A DNA stretch of 64,000 bases from Aegilops tauschii subsp. strangulata (taxonomy: Eukaryota; Streptophyta; Magnoliopsida; Poales; Poaceae). The translations under genes and the position numbers were made by a program. This document shows positions 1 through 12,160 of this stretch, piece after piece. The stretch is taken from NCBI RefSeq assembly GCF_002575655.3, contig NC_053039.3, positions 243,762,622-243,826,621 of the forward strand, written 5' to 3'. The notes beneath the pieces are model-generated. The model searched no databases and had not been told where the DNA came from. It worked only from the letters and a program-made list of their open reading frames with translations. Every line of letters starts with the position of its first letter. Position 1 is the stretch's first letter.

Positions 1-3000
1 TATTCTATGAAGATGCATTTATCCGCTTTGGGTTCGAGCTTATCAGCATGAAACCTTTTTCACATAAGCGTCGCAGCCCCAAACTTTTAAGAAACAACAG
101 CTTAGGTTTCTCTAAACCATAGTTCATACGGTGTCGTCTCAACGGAATTCTGTGGTGCCCTATTTAAAGTGAATGCGGTTGTCTCTAATGCCTAACCCAT
201 AAACGATAGTGGTAATTTGATAAGAGACATCATGATGGACCATATCCAATAGGGTGCAGTTATGATGTTCGGACACACCATCACACTATGGTGTTCCAGG
301 CGGTATTAGTTGTGAAACAATTTCCACAATGTCTTAATTGTGTGCCAAACTCGTAACTCAGATATTCATCTCTATGATCATATCATAGAAATTTTATCCT
401 CTTGTCACGACGATCTTCAACTTCACTCTGAAATTACTTAAACCTTTCAATAATTCAGACTTGTGTTTCATCAAGTAAATATACTTAGCATCTACTCAAA
501 TCATCTGTGAAGTAAGAACATAACGATATCCACTGCGTGCCTCAGCACTCATTGGACTGCACACATCAAAATGTATTACTTCCAACAAGTTGCTTTCTTG
601 TTCCATCTTACTGAAAACGAGGCCTTTCAGTCATCTTGCCCATGTGGTATGATTTGCATGTCTCAAGTGATTCAAAAATCAAGTGAGTCCAAACGATCCA
701 TCTGTATGGAGTTTCTTCATGCATATATACCAATAGACATGGTTCGCATGTCTCAATCTTTTCAAAACCGAGTGAGTCCAAAGATCCATCAACATGGAGC
801 TTCTCATGCGTTTTATACCAATATGACACAAATGGCAGTGCCACAAGTATGTGGTACTATCATTACTATCATATATCTTTTGGCATGAACATGTGTATCA
901 CTACGATCGAGATTCAATAAACCATTCATTTTAGGTGCAAGACCATTGAAGGTATTACTCAAATAAACAGAGTAACCATTATTCTCCTTAAATGAATAAC
1001 CGTATTGCGATAAACATAATCCAATCATGTCTATGCTCTATGCAAACACCAAATAACAATTATTTAGGTTTAACACCAATCCCGATGGTAGAGGGAGCGT
1101 GCGATGTTTGATCACATCAACCTTGGAAACACTTCCAACACATATCGTCATCTCACCTTTAGCTAGTCTTCGTAGCCTTTTATTTCGAGTTACTAACACT
1201 TAGCAACCGAACCGGTATTTATTACCCTGGTGCTACTAGGAGTACTAGTAAAGTACACAATAATATAACGTATATTCAAAATACTTCTGTCGACCTTGCC
1301 AGCCTTCTCATCTACCAAGTATCTAGGGTAGTTCTGCTTCAGTGACCGTTCCCCTCATTACAGAAGCACTTAGTCTCGGGTTTGGGTTCAACCTTGGGTT
1401 TCTTCACTAGAGCAGCAACTGATTTGCCGTTTCATGAAGTATCCCTTCTTTCCCTTGCCCTTCTTGAAACTAGTGGTTTTACTAACCATCAACAATTGAT
1501 GCTCCTACTTGATTTCTACTTTCGCGGTGTCAAACATTGCGAATTGCTCAAGGATCATCATGTCTATCCCTGATATGTTATAGTTCATCACGAAGCTCTA
1601 ATAGCTTGGTGGCAGTGACTATGGAGAACCATCACTATCTCATCTGGAAGATTAACTCCCACTCGATTCAAGCGATTGTAGTACTCAGACAATCTGAGCA
1701 CATGCTCAACGATTGAGCTTTTCTCCCTTAGTTTGCAGGCTTAAGAACTTGTCAGAGGTCTCATACCTCTTGACATGGGCACTAGTCTGAAATCCCAATT
1801 TCAGTCTTTGGAACATCTCATATGTTCTGCGACGTTTCAAAACCGTCTTTGGTGCCACAATTCTAAACCGTTAGCATTACACACTGAACTATCACGTAGT
1901 CATCAAAACGTGTATGTCAGATGTTTCGCAACATCTACAGACGACGCTCGAGGTTCAGCACACCGAGCGGTGCATTAAGGACATAAGCCTTCTGCGCAGC
2001 AATGAGGATAATCCTCAGTTGACGGACCCAGTTCGCATAATTTCTACTATCAACTTTCAACTAAATTTTCTCTAGGAACATATCTTAAACAGTAGAACTA
2101 AAGCGTAAGCTACGACATAATTTGCAAAGACCTTTTGACTATGTTCATGATAATTAAGTTCATCTGATTATTTAATGAACTTCCACTTAGATAGACATCC
2201 CTCTAGTCATCTAAGTGATACATGATCCGAGTCAACTAGGCCGTGTCCGATCATCACGTGAGACAGACTAGTCATCATCGATGAACATCTTCATGTTGAT
2301 CGTATCTACTATACGACTCATGTTCGACCTTTCGGTCTCTTGTGTTCCGAGGCCATGTATGTACATGCTAGGCTCGTCAAGTCAACCTAAGTGTTTCGCA
2401 TGTGTAAATCTGGCTTACACCCGTTGTATGCGAACGTTAGAATCTATCACATCCGACCATCACATGGTGCTTCGAAACAACGAACCTTCGCAACGGTGCA
2501 TAGTTAGGGGGAACACTTTCTTGAAATTTTAGCGAGGGATCATCTTATTTATGCTACCGTCGTTCTAAGCAAATAAGATGTAAACATGACAAACATCACA
2601 TGCAAATCATAAAGTGACATGATATGGCCAATATCATCTTGCGCCTTTTGATCACCATCTTCGAGGCGCGCCATGATCACCTTCGTCACCGGCATGACAC
2701 CATGATCTCCATCATCGTGTCTTCATGAAGTTGTCTTGCCAACTATTACTTCTACTACTATGGCTAACGGTTAGCAATGAAGTAAAGTAATTACATGGCG
2801 TTTTTCATTGACACGCATGTCATACAATAAATTAAGACAACTCCTATGGCTCCTGCCGGTTGTCATACTCATCGACATGCAAGTCGTGATTCCTATTACA
2901 AGAACATGATCAATCTCATACATCACATATATATAATTTGTCACATCCTTTTGTCCATATCACATCACATAGCATACCCTGCAAAAACAAGTTACACGTC

Positions 3001-3378
3001 CTCTAATTGTTGTTGCATGTTTTACGTGGCTACTATGGGTTTCTAGCAAGAACGTTTCTTACCTACGCAAAAGCCACAACGGTGATATGTCAATTGCTAT
3101 TTACCCTTCATAAGGACCCTCTTCATCGAATCCGATCCGACTAAAGTGGGAGAGACAGACACCCGCTAGCCACCTTATGCATCAAGTGCATGGCAGTCGA
3201 TGGAACCTGTCTCACGTAAGTGTGCGTGTAAGGTCGGTCCGGGCCGCTTCATCCCACAATGCCGCCGAATCAAGATAAGACTAGTAACGGCAAGCAAATT
3301 GAACAAATCATCGCCCACAACTACTTTGTGTTCTACTCGTGCATAGAATCTACGCATAGACCTAGCTCATGATGCCAC
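1..3378 (-). mobile_element. Decayed interior of a BARE/WIS/Angela-type Copia retrotransposon
   Basis: Read on the minus strand, this is the start of a Copia element whose 5' LTR lies at 3379-5123. Just inside the LTR is a degenerate initiator-tRNA-Met primer-binding site (TGGCATCATGAGC on the minus strand, about 3365-3377). A long untranslated leader follows, then gag-like sequence (about 2000-1400). A GAG-pre-integrase and integrase zinc-binding region lies near 850-600, where the minus strand reads SLETCKSYHMGKMTERPRF. Integrase sequence continues to the window edge. No long frame survives; stops and frameshifts are dense and the gag part is shortened, so the copy is old and inactive. RT, RNase H and the other LTR lie outside the window. 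The family call rests on the LTR and integrase character. Confidence 0.8.
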
Positions 3379-5123
3379 TGTTGGGGAACGTAGTAATAAT
3401 TCAAAATTTTCCTACGTGTCACCAAGATCAATCTAGGAGATGCTAGCAACGAGAGAGAGGGAGTGCATCTTCATACCCTTGAAGATCGCTAAGCGGAAGC
3501 ATTACAAGAACACGGTTGATGGAGTCGTACTCGCGGCGATTCAAATCACGGAAGATCCGATCTAGCGCCGGACGGACGGTGCCTCCGCGTTCAACACACG
3601 TACAGCCCGGGGACGTCTCCTCCTTCTTGATCCAGCAAGGGGAGAGGAGAAGTTGAGGGAGAACTCCGGCAGCACGACGGCGTGGTGGTGGAGCTTGTGG
3701 TATTCCTGCAGGGCTTTGCCAAGCTCTACGGAGGAGAAGGAAGAGTTGGAGGAGGGAGGGGCTGCGCCAGGGAAGGGGTGCGGCTGCCCTCTCTCTCCCT
3801 CACTATATATAGGGGTAAGCGGGTGGAGGAGGCGCCCTAGGGTTCCCTAGGGGAGGGGTGGCAGCCACAGGGGAAACCCTAGATGGGTTTGGGCGCCCCC
3901 AGCCCTAGGAAACTTGCCCTCCAAGCCGGGAGGGGCGGCTGCCCTAGGGCAGGCGCCCCCACCTCTCCAGGTTACGTGAGAGGGGTTGGGAGGGGCGCAC
4001 AGCCCCTTAGTGGGCTGGTGTGCCCCCTCCCCTTGGCCCATAAGGCCCCCTAACGCTTGCTGGGGTCTCCGAAACACCTTTCGGTCACGCTGGTCGTCAC
4101 CCGGTACTCCCAGAACAATTTCGGACTCCAATACCCTTCGTCCAATATATCGATCTTCACCTCCGGACCATTCCGAAGTTCCTCGTCACGTCCCGGATCT
4201 CATCCGGGACTCCAAACAACCTTCGGTAACCACATACTATTTCCCATAACAACTCTAGCGTCACCGAACCTTAAGTGTGTAGACCCTACGGGTTCGGGAA
4301 CCATGCAGACATGACCGAGACACCTCTCCGGCCAATAACCAATAGCGGGATCTGGATACCCATATTGGCTCCCACATGTTCCACGATGATCTCATTGGAT
4401 GAACCACAATGTCGGGTATTCAATCAATCCCGTATACAATTCCCTTTGTCTATCGGTATGTTACTTGCCCGAGATTCGATCGTCGGTATCCCCATACCTC
4501 GTTCAATCTCGTTACCGGCAAGTCTCTTTACTCGTTATGTAACGCATGATCCCGCGACTAACTCATTAGTCACATTGAGCTCATTATGATGATGCATTAC
4601 CGAGTGGGCCCAGAGATACCTCTCCGTCATACGGAGTGACAAATCCCAGTCTCGATTCGTGCCAACCCAACAGACACTTTTGGAGATACCTGTAGTGCAC
4701 CTTTATAGCCACCCAGTTACGTTGTGATGTTTGGTACACCCAAAGCATTCCTACGGTATCCGGGAGTTGCACAATCTCATGGTCTAAGGAAATGATACTT
4801 TACATTAGAAAAGCTCTTAGCAAACGAACTACACGATCTTGTGCTATGCTTAGGATTGGGTCTTGTCCATCACATCATTCTCCTAATGATGTGATCCCAT
4901 TATCAATGACATCCAATGTCCATGGTCAGGAAACCATAACCATCTATTGATCAACGAGCTAGTCAACTAGAGGCTTACTAGGGACATGTTGTGGTCTATG
5001 TATTCACACATGCATTACGGTTTCCAGTTAATACAATTATAGCATGAACAATAGACAATTATCATGAACAAGGAAATACAATAATAACCATTTTATTATT
5101 GCCTCTAGGGCATATTTCCAATA
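3379..5123 (-). repeat. BARE/WIS/Angela-type LTR (5' LTR of the minus-strand element)
   Basis: This LTR of about 1.75 kb begins on the plus strand with TGTTGGGGAACGTAG and ends with GGGCATATTTCCAATA. Those are the reversed ends of the Triticeae BARE/Angela LTR. A TATA box reading toward the element lies at about 3803-3811 (ACTATATATAG on the plus strand). It belongs to the same family as the solo LTR at 52072-53824, which is in the opposite orientation. The outer terminus reads TA rather than the expected CA, a point mutation. The target duplication cannot be tested because the other end is outside the window; the flanking pentanucleotide here is GGAAC. Confidence 0.87.
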
Positions 5124-5124
5124 G

Positions 5125-5515
5125 GAACGATGGATGGCACAGGGCCTACTCCATCGCGCGGTGGAGGCCACTGCTTCTTTGGGAGAAGAGGCAGGGCTGG
5201 CTGCCTGGATGTGCTCTAATTTGAGGTAACAAGTGAATCTTGTCAGATACTAGTTAAATCCGAGCTATGGGTGTGAAGCACTGATGTGCCAGTACATTTG
5301 ATTATGACCTATTCTAATTTTGTACCTGAACTTTTTTTAGAAAGGGATGTACGTCAACTTAATGTGCTACCAGAACTTATTGTGTTGTCTGTCTGTTTTC
5401 TTTGCACAGCATTCAAGATATTTCCCCGTCATTGATAAAGACGATGAACCGTTATGTACGAGTTTGTTGGTTTCAACATAGCCCTACCCGTAGCGATCCA
5501 CTGCTTCCATCCTGA
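5125..5515 (+). pseudogene. 3' fragment of an unrecognised two-exon gene
   Basis: Immediately right of the LTR, a frame opens at 5125 and runs to 5225 (33 codons, ending LAAWMCSNLR). A GT donor (GTAACA) follows. An AG acceptor preceded by pyrimidines (TTTGCACAG) ends at 5409. The second segment, 5410-5515, joins in phase and ends at a TGA (SLIKTMNRYVRVCW is in the middle). The two pieces read like protein and have matching splice phases, so I infer the last two exons of a gene whose 5' part was cut off by the retrotransposon or lost earlier. I do not recognise the product. It may instead be a fragment captured by the neighbouring CACTA element. Confidence 0.35.
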
Positions 5516-5656
5516 TTGTGCCGCCTGCTTGAAATTTTTGTATGCAAGTTCAGCGTGCTATGATGTTCTATATGATTGTGTCAACTATATAAGTTTTTAC
5601 TGAGCATCAGCAATGCATATGGCTGAAAGATGTATTTACGAGCATCGACCGATGGG

Positions 5657-5688
<32 letters not shown>

Positions 5689-5700
5689 GCACACACGCAC
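5657..5700. repeat. Compound (TC)n(AC)n microsatellite
   Basis: A run of TC dinucleotides passes directly into AC dinucleotides with a few CG interruptions, about 44 bp in all. It is a simple sequence repeat in non-coding DNA and likely to vary in length. Confidence 0.95.
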
Positions 5701-7759
5701 AAGTGGGACCCGTTGAATTATTTCTTTGCTCATGACAACTTTTAATTAGGTTCCACTGTAATCTAACTTTTTTCTTAAGTTATTAATTGAGCTCACTGAC
5801 TTCAAAAAGTTGTACAGAAGCCTTGTTTGGGCCTTTCCGGCGTCGTTGAATGTGGGCTGAGTAGCCTTGTTAGGTTGTACTGTACTACACAGGCTTTTTT
5901 TTCAACATCTGCAATGCAACTGGGCCGACAGTTGTACACAATATCTGGGTCAACTTGTTATTCTCCGCCCCGCTGGGCTGCAAACTTTCCTAGGAGGTAT
6001 GCATTAGGCTTAACAATAAAAAGGACTTTAAGAAATAATAAATGGGATGTAATTACAATAACTGGGCAGTAACTATAAAAAAATGCACCAAACGCGTAAT
6101 TAGTTTAAAAAATATATTATTTTTGGAATTTGAAAATTTTAATTTCATTACTTGTTGCGCGCGCAATATTTCATTGGATTTTAACGTAACACAACTTTAT
6201 TTTGAAATTATATTTAATCTGATTAGAAATTTCGGATAAAAATATTTCGGATCCCATAAAAATGTGGGAAATTTTTTTGAATTCTGTTTTGAGCGGTTGG
6301 TTGAAATTATTAATCATTGTCCTAGCTAGAAAATGGGTTGTACTTTTAACAAACTGTAAATTGGCTGTAGTAAATTCCATTAGAATTAAAAAATGGGTTG
6401 TACATTCTTACAAATCGCAAATGGGCTATATGTTCTCTGCCACACACTTGTGGGCCTTCTAAGTTGACGCGTCCCCTAAAAAAACTAAGTTGACGCGTAT
6501 GCAAGGCTTTGTCAACAACACACGGTTCTGGTAGCTGTGGCCGTTGGATGTCCATCCAACGGATGTCGTGCTTCTTCTTCAATCTCGGATATTCTTGCTT
6601 CAGGCGCCCAAAAAATGATTCCTCCCCCTGACATCTGGGGCGCACTGTTTCGGAGGCTGACCTGTGGGCCTACTAAGTTGACGCGTACCAAGGGCTTTGT
6701 CAACTTAGTCAATATAAACGATTCTAGCTGCAGTGACCGTAACGATGTCCATCCAACGGCCGTAGTGCTTCTTCAACCTATGGTCTTCTTGCTCCAGCCA
6801 CCCAAAGCAGCGTCGGTCGTGCCGCGTGCTCCTGCCTCCCGTGGCCGGCTGTGATGTCGCGGAGGCCTCATCGCCCCTACTACTCCCACCGCTGGCCAGG
6901 CCATCCCTCTACTCACCCACACCCCCTGTTATTCTGCGGCGACGGCAGCCTCACACCGCAGCCGAACCAGTGAACCCTCGTACTCCTCTCCGCGCAGGCT
7001 TCCACTGTCGCGTCTTCCCCGGATCCGCGTCGTCCCCTTCCTAGGCCTCGCCGTCATCCACCGCCGTGGTGCTCTCGGCGCGGCGTGGTCAATGTGGTCA
7101 ACGACCGACTTCCATCGGAAGAGTACTATACATGGAGGCTGACAGCTGGGTCCACGGCAGCCGCAAAGAAGTGCCTCCTTATTACGTGCAAAATAATTAT
7201 TCCTCCACCTGACAGCGGGGACCCACCGGACGGGCCACCGTATTTTGTGAAAAAAATGTTTCCCCCTGACTGCTGGGACCCACCAGCTACATCTTCGCAC
7301 ACAAGGAAGTGCGTCCGGGCAAAAGAAAAAATGATTCACCCCCTGACTGTTGGGACCCACCAGCTACATCTTCGCACGCAAGGAAGTGCCTGACAGTCGG
7401 GACCCACCTGGTCGAAGCGTACGTAGCATTGTCATTCTGGCCGCGAACGTGTATGTACATACTGGTCGATGTAGAGGCGCGCACGTGTCGTAGTAGAGGC
7501 GCGCACGTAGCATGTACACGTACGTACAGCGGCCAGGGTGCAAGAAAGTAAATACGGCCACGTACGTACATACGGGCGGGGTCTCGAACGCCTACTCGCG
7601 CATACGTACGGCCAGGGCTCGTGTACATGGCTGGGTCGAAACGGAGAAACAACGTCGTCGTCGTGTTCATGGGGAGCCAACCGGCTGGGTCGGAACGGAA
7701 TGCGTCGTCATGTTCATCAGGAGGGCTTGGACAGAATAGCCGATTGAAATGAGGCCTAG

Positions 7760-8001
7760 CGTACCGCAGAACGGAGGAAACGGCCTTGTGTTCGACCAGC
7801 CACGTTCGAAACGGGATCCTGTTCATCGGGAGGGGTCTAGCGTACCGCAAAACGAAGGAAGCGGACTTGTGTTGGAGCACTACGGTCGAAACGGGGGTCT
7901 TGTTCATCGGAGGGGTGTGGCGTACCGCAAAACGGAGGAAACGGACTTGTGTTGGAGCGCTACGGTCGAAACGGGGGTCCTGCTCGTCGGGAGGGGTGTG
8001 G
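7760..8001. repeat. 81-bp tandem repeat, three units plus a partial fourth
   Basis: Units start at about 7760, 7841 and 7921, and a diverged fourth starts at 8002. Each begins with CGTACCGCAAAACGGAGG or a close variant and continues through GGTCGAAACGGG to a GTTCATCGGGAGGGG end. The array lies in the subterminal part of the CACTA element, where such repeats act as transposase-binding regions in the family. It creates overlapping repetitive reading frames that should not be annotated as proteins. Confidence 0.8.
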
Positions 8002-8029
8002 CATACCACAAAACGGGACTCCACGGGAT

Positions 8030-8470
8030 ACAGTTCATCTCCACCGTCGACCTCCTCCAGCCTCCACGGGCTACTATTCATCCACCGTCGACCTCCTCCA
8101 GCCTCCACCTGCGACTGTTCATCCACAGGCTCATGTTCATCCAGCCTCCATCGCGCGCTACTCCACCGGCTACTGTTCAACCAGCCCTCTCCACGGGCTT
8201 CTGTTCAACCACCCCTCCACGGGCTACTGTTCATCCAGCCCTCCACCGTCTACTGTTCAACCAGCCCTCCACGGGGTCATCCTGTTCATCTAGCCCTCCA
8301 CGGGGTCCTGTTCATCCAGCCCCAACCGGCTTGATCGATCGGGGTCCTGTTCATCCAGAGGCAACACCACGGGGTCCTGTTCATCCACCCCCACCGGGAA
8401 CTGATCATCCAAACCCCCCAGCAACGCTCACTGTTCATCCAGAGGCAGCATCGATCGGCTTCAGTTAGCA
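8030..8470. repeat. Short-period subterminal repeats (CTGTTCATCCAGCC phrase)
   Basis: A cluster of imperfect copies of CTGTTCATCCAGCCCTCCAC and relatives with about 30-60 bp spacing. It includes a two-copy block with TCGACCTCCTCCAGCCTCCA near 8046 and 8090. It sits about 450-880 bp inside the CACTA terminus at 8911, as expected for subterminal repeats. Confidence 0.7.
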
Positions 8471-8911
8471 GCAGTAGCGAAGAAATCACTCGGGTTCAGT
8501 AACGTAGCTAGTGCAATCGCTCGGGTCCAGTTAGAGGCCAACGCCTCGCTCGGGTTCAGTTAGAGCCCAACGCCTCGCACACACGCGCGTACGTGTACGA
8601 GAGAAATGCGCATCACTCGGCCCGACCACCCACCGTAACCGGGAACACCCCGATATTTTCCTCGCCCTCGCTTCTACCACGGTTTTTTCCGTAATGGACG
8701 GCCCAAAGAATGTCATGCAGCTGCGTCTCCGGCCCGCCCAGGACGAAAAGCCCATTTTCTGTCATGATTTTTTGTCATAGAAGTAGGAGCCCACCACATC
8801 TATGATGATACCGGGTTTTGTCACAATTATCGTCATAGAAGTGTCATAAGTATGACAGAATTTTTTTCCGTTCGGCCCAAAATGTCACGGATGTGTCTTT
8901 TTTTTGTAGTG

Positions 8912-9283
8912 ATATCGGAGAAGTTTGCCCTTATTAAGGATTATATTGATGGGTTGCATTTTACCATTGCACATGTTGATTTTGATAGATATAATATGCA
9001 TGCGCTTGCTGCTCCTACTTGCAATTATTATGAGAGAGGAACTACATCTCCGCCTCTCCATGTTTCCAATATGATAAAATTGCAAGAAACTGTTTATACT
9101 ATGCATTGGCCTTTACTATGTGTGCATGAATTGTTCTTTTATGACATGCCGATGCATAGGAAGAGAGTTAGACTTCGTCATTGCATTATATATATTACTT
9201 TGTGCTCACTACTAAATCACAAATCATTGTTAATTAAAATTGGCTTTGATATACCTTGGGATCCGGGTGGATCCATTACTTGA
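8912..9283 (+). pseudogene. Gypsy-type ORF remnant of unknown role
   Basis: This open segment, without its own start, begins at the CACTA boundary and ends at a stop near 9283, followed by the family's non-coding 3' interior. Visible phrases are GLHFTIAHVDFDRYNMHA, CNYYERGTTSPPLHVSNMI and IPWDPGG. It shows no catalytic motif. In related elements this position holds an accessory frame after or instead of pol. It is a fragment, and I cannot assign a function. Confidence 0.45.
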
Positions 9284-11278
9284 GCACTAGATGCCTAGCT
9301 TAATGGCTTTAAAGAAAGCGATGCCAGGGAGACAACCCGGAAGTTTTAGAGAGTCATTTATTTCTGTTGTGTGCTTTTATAAAGTTTAAAAACAAAAATA
9401 ATGTGCCAAGATTTGCCTTTAGGATGTTTACATTGCTTGTTGGTTTGAGCGGTGCAAAACAGAAACTTTGGCTGTAGTGCGCGACTTTACATTTTTTACT
9501 GGAACGTCGAACGGTTCTGAAACTTTTTGCACTGTCTTTCTATACACATTGTTTATTTTTTATAATGTTTTCAGAATTTTTGGAGTACCAGAAGTATGGT
9601 GAATGTTCAGATTACTATAGACTGTCATGTTTAAGACAGATTCTGTTTTTGATGCATAGTTTGCTTGTTTTGATGAAACTATCAATTTTTATCAGTGGAT
9701 TAAGCCATGGAAAAGTTATATTACAGTAGCTACAACGCAAAAACAAAATATGAATTGGTTTGCAACAGTACTTAGAGTAGTGATTTGCTTTATTATACTA
9801 ACGGATCTTACCGAGCTTTCTGTTGAGTTTTGTGTGGATGAAGTGTTCGAAGATCGAGGATGTCTCGATATGAGGATAAGGAGGAGAGGAAAGAGATCAA
9901 GCTTGGGCATGCCCAAGGTACCCCAAGTAAATATTCAAGGAGACTCAAGCGTCTAATCTTGGGGATGCCCCGGAAGGCTTCCCATCTTTCTTCAACAAGT
10001 ATCGGTATGTTTTCGGATTCGTTTCGTTCATGTGATATGTGCAAATCTTGGAGCGTCTTTTGCATTTAGTTTTCACTTTTCTTTTATGCACCATGCTGGT
10101 ATGAGATAGTCCTTGGTTGATTTATAGAATGCTCTTTGCACTTCACTTATATCTTTTGAGTATGGCTTTATAGAATGCTTCATGTGCTTCACTTATATCA
10201 TTTGAAATTTGGATTGCCTATTTCTCTTCACATAGAAAACCGCCATTTGTAGAATGCTCTTTTGCTTCACTTATATTTGTTAGAGCATGGGCATATCTTT
10301 TTGTAGAAAGAATTAAACTCTCTTGCTTCACTTATATCTATTTAGAGAGATGACAGGAATTGGTCATTCACATGGTTAGTCATAAAATCCTACATAAAAC
10401 TTGTAGATCATTGAATATGATATGTTTGATTCCTTGCAATAGTTTTGCGATATAGAGATGATAATATGTGGGAGGTACTAGTAAATGGTTGTGTTTAGTA
10501 AGAATATCAGTGTTAAGGTTTGTGATTCCCGAAGCATGCACGTATAGTCTCTCGTTATGCTACGAAGTTGGAGCATGATTTATTATTGATTGTCCTCCTT
10601 ATGAGTGGCGGTCGGGGATGAGCGATGGTCTTTTCCTACCAATCTATCCCCCTAGGGGCATGTGTAGTAGTACTTTGCTTTGAGGGCTAATAAACTTTTG
10701 CAATAAGTATATGAGTTCTTTATGACTAATGTGAGTCCATGGATTATACGCACTCTTACCTTTTCGCAATTTGCTAGCCTCTTCAGTACCGTGCATTGCC
10801 CTTTCTCACCTCGAGAGTTGGTGCAAACTTCGCCGGTGCATCCAAACCCCGTGATACGATATGCTCTATCACACATAAGCCTCCTTATATCTTCCTCAAA
10901 ACAGCCACCATACCTACCTATCATGGCATTTCCATAGCCATTCCGAGATATATTGCCAAGCAACTTCCATCATCATCATATACATGACTTGAACATTCAT
11001 TGTCATATTGCTTTGCATGATCGTAAGATAGCTAGCATGATGTTTTGATGGCTTGTCCGTTTTTTGATGTCATTGCTACGCTAGATAATTGTACATCCCG
11101 GTACACCGCCGGAGGCATTCATATAGAGTCATATTTTTGTTCTAGTATCGAGTTGTAATATTGAGTTGTAAGTAAACAAAAGTGTGATGATCATCATTAT
11201 TAGAGCATTGTCCCATGTGAGGAAATGATGATGGAAGCTATGATTCCCTCACAAGTTGGGATGAGTCTCCGGACTTTA

Positions 11279-11360
11279 CAAAAAAAAATAAAAAAGGCCA
11301 AAGAAGCCCACAAAAAAATAAAAGAGGCCAAGGAAGCCCACAAAAAAAACAAAAAAAAAT
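11279..11360. repeat. A-rich tandem repeat in the Gypsy 3' interior
   Basis: Two near-identical units of about 31 bp (A-run, TAAAAGAGGCCAAGGAAGCC, CAC), followed by a pure A-rich tail before GAGAGCAAAAGAGAGAAGG. Similar A-rich spacers occur upstream of the polypurine tract in this group of elements. Confidence 0.7.
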
Positions 11361-12160
11361 GAGAGCAAAAGAGAGAAGGGGCAATGCTACTATCCTTTTA
11401 CCACACTTGTGCTTCAAAGTAGCACCATGTTCTTCATATAGAGAGTCTCTTGAGTTATCACTTTCATATACTAGTGGGAATTTTCATTATAGAACTTGGC
11501 TTGTATATTCCGATGATGGGCTTCCTCAAATGCCCGAGGTCTTCATGAGCAAGCAAGGTGGATGCACACCCACTTAGTTTCCAGTTTGAGCTTTCATACA
11601 CTTATAGCTCTTAGTGCATTCGTTGCATGGCAATCCCTACTCCTCACATTGATATCGATCGATGGGCATCTCCATAGCCCGTTGGTTAGCCGCATCGGTG
11701 TGAGACTTTCTTACTTTTTGTCTTCTTTATATTTACCCCTATCATCATACTCTATTCCACCTGTAGTGCTATATCCATGGCTTGCGCTCATGTATTGCGT
11801 GAGGGTTCAAAAAGCTGAAGCGTGTTAAAAAGTATGAACCAATTGCTCGGCTTGTTATCGGGGTTGTGCATGATAAATACTCTGTGTTAAGAAGACAGAG
11901 CATGACAAGATTATATGATTTTGTAGGGATAGCTTTCTTTACCGTTGATATTTTGAAAGACATGATTGTTTGTTGGGATACCTGAGTATTGATGTCTTTA
12001 TGTCAAATTATAGACTATTGCTTTGAATCACTTATGTCTTAATATTCATGCCATGATTAGATATATGATCAAGTTTATGCTAGGTAGCATTCCACATAAA
12101 AAATTATCTTTTTTATCATTTACCTACTCAAGGACGAGCAGGAATTAAGCTTGGGGATGC

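Larger units (their letters stand above)
5820..8911. mobile_element. Terminal part of a CACTA (En/Spm) DNA transposon, one end only
   Basis: The right boundary is clear. On the minus strand from 8911 the sequence reads CACTAC followed by an A-run and then GACACATCCGTGACA, a Triticeae CACTA terminus. Inside it are the short-period GC-rich repeats usual for subterminal CACTA DNA: the phrase CTGTTCATCCAGCC recurs many times (8090-8450), an 81-bp unit is repeated (7760-8001), and two-copy phrases occur at 6450/6665 (GGGCCT.CTAAGTTGACGCG) and 7267/7342 (GGGACCCACCAGCTACATC). No transposase frame is visible. The opposite terminus was not found, so the left limit is approximate and judged from sequence character. 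Long open frames on both strands here come from GC-rich repeats, not genes. Confidence 0.65.
8912..12160 (+). mobile_element. 3' part of an Athila-like Gypsy retrotransposon, cut at its left by the CACTA end
   Basis: A frame remnant at 8912-9283 (GLHFTIAHVDFDRYNMHA, then GFDIPWDPGG) is followed by non-coding 3' interior DNA of a type common in Triticeae Gypsy elements. It contains a GGGAGACAACCCGGAAG phrase after the frame, the phrase CTTGGGGATGCCCCGGAAGG, four imperfect copies of TAGAATGCTCTTTGCTTCAC between 10120 and 10340, and an A-rich tandem block. The purine-rich tract AAGCTTGGGGATGC directly precedes the LTR at 12161, which fixes orientation as plus. The element lacks gag, pol and its 5' LTR in the window. 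The abrupt start at the CACTA terminus suggests the CACTA element inserted into it. Confidence 0.7.

Noticed and set aside
571..888. 105-codon plus-strand frame in the first kilobase
   Set aside because: The minus strand here is recognisable Copia integrase remnant; the plus-strand frame is its antisense.
7740..8450. Regularly spaced repeats resembling a CRISPR array
   Set aside because: The units are contiguous or variably spaced, diverged, and in a plant transposon; there are no cas genes.
7287..8468. Long overlapping open frames on both strands (up to 297 codons)
   Set aside because: They run through the CACTA tandem and subterminal repeats; the predicted proteins are repetitive and have no known fold.
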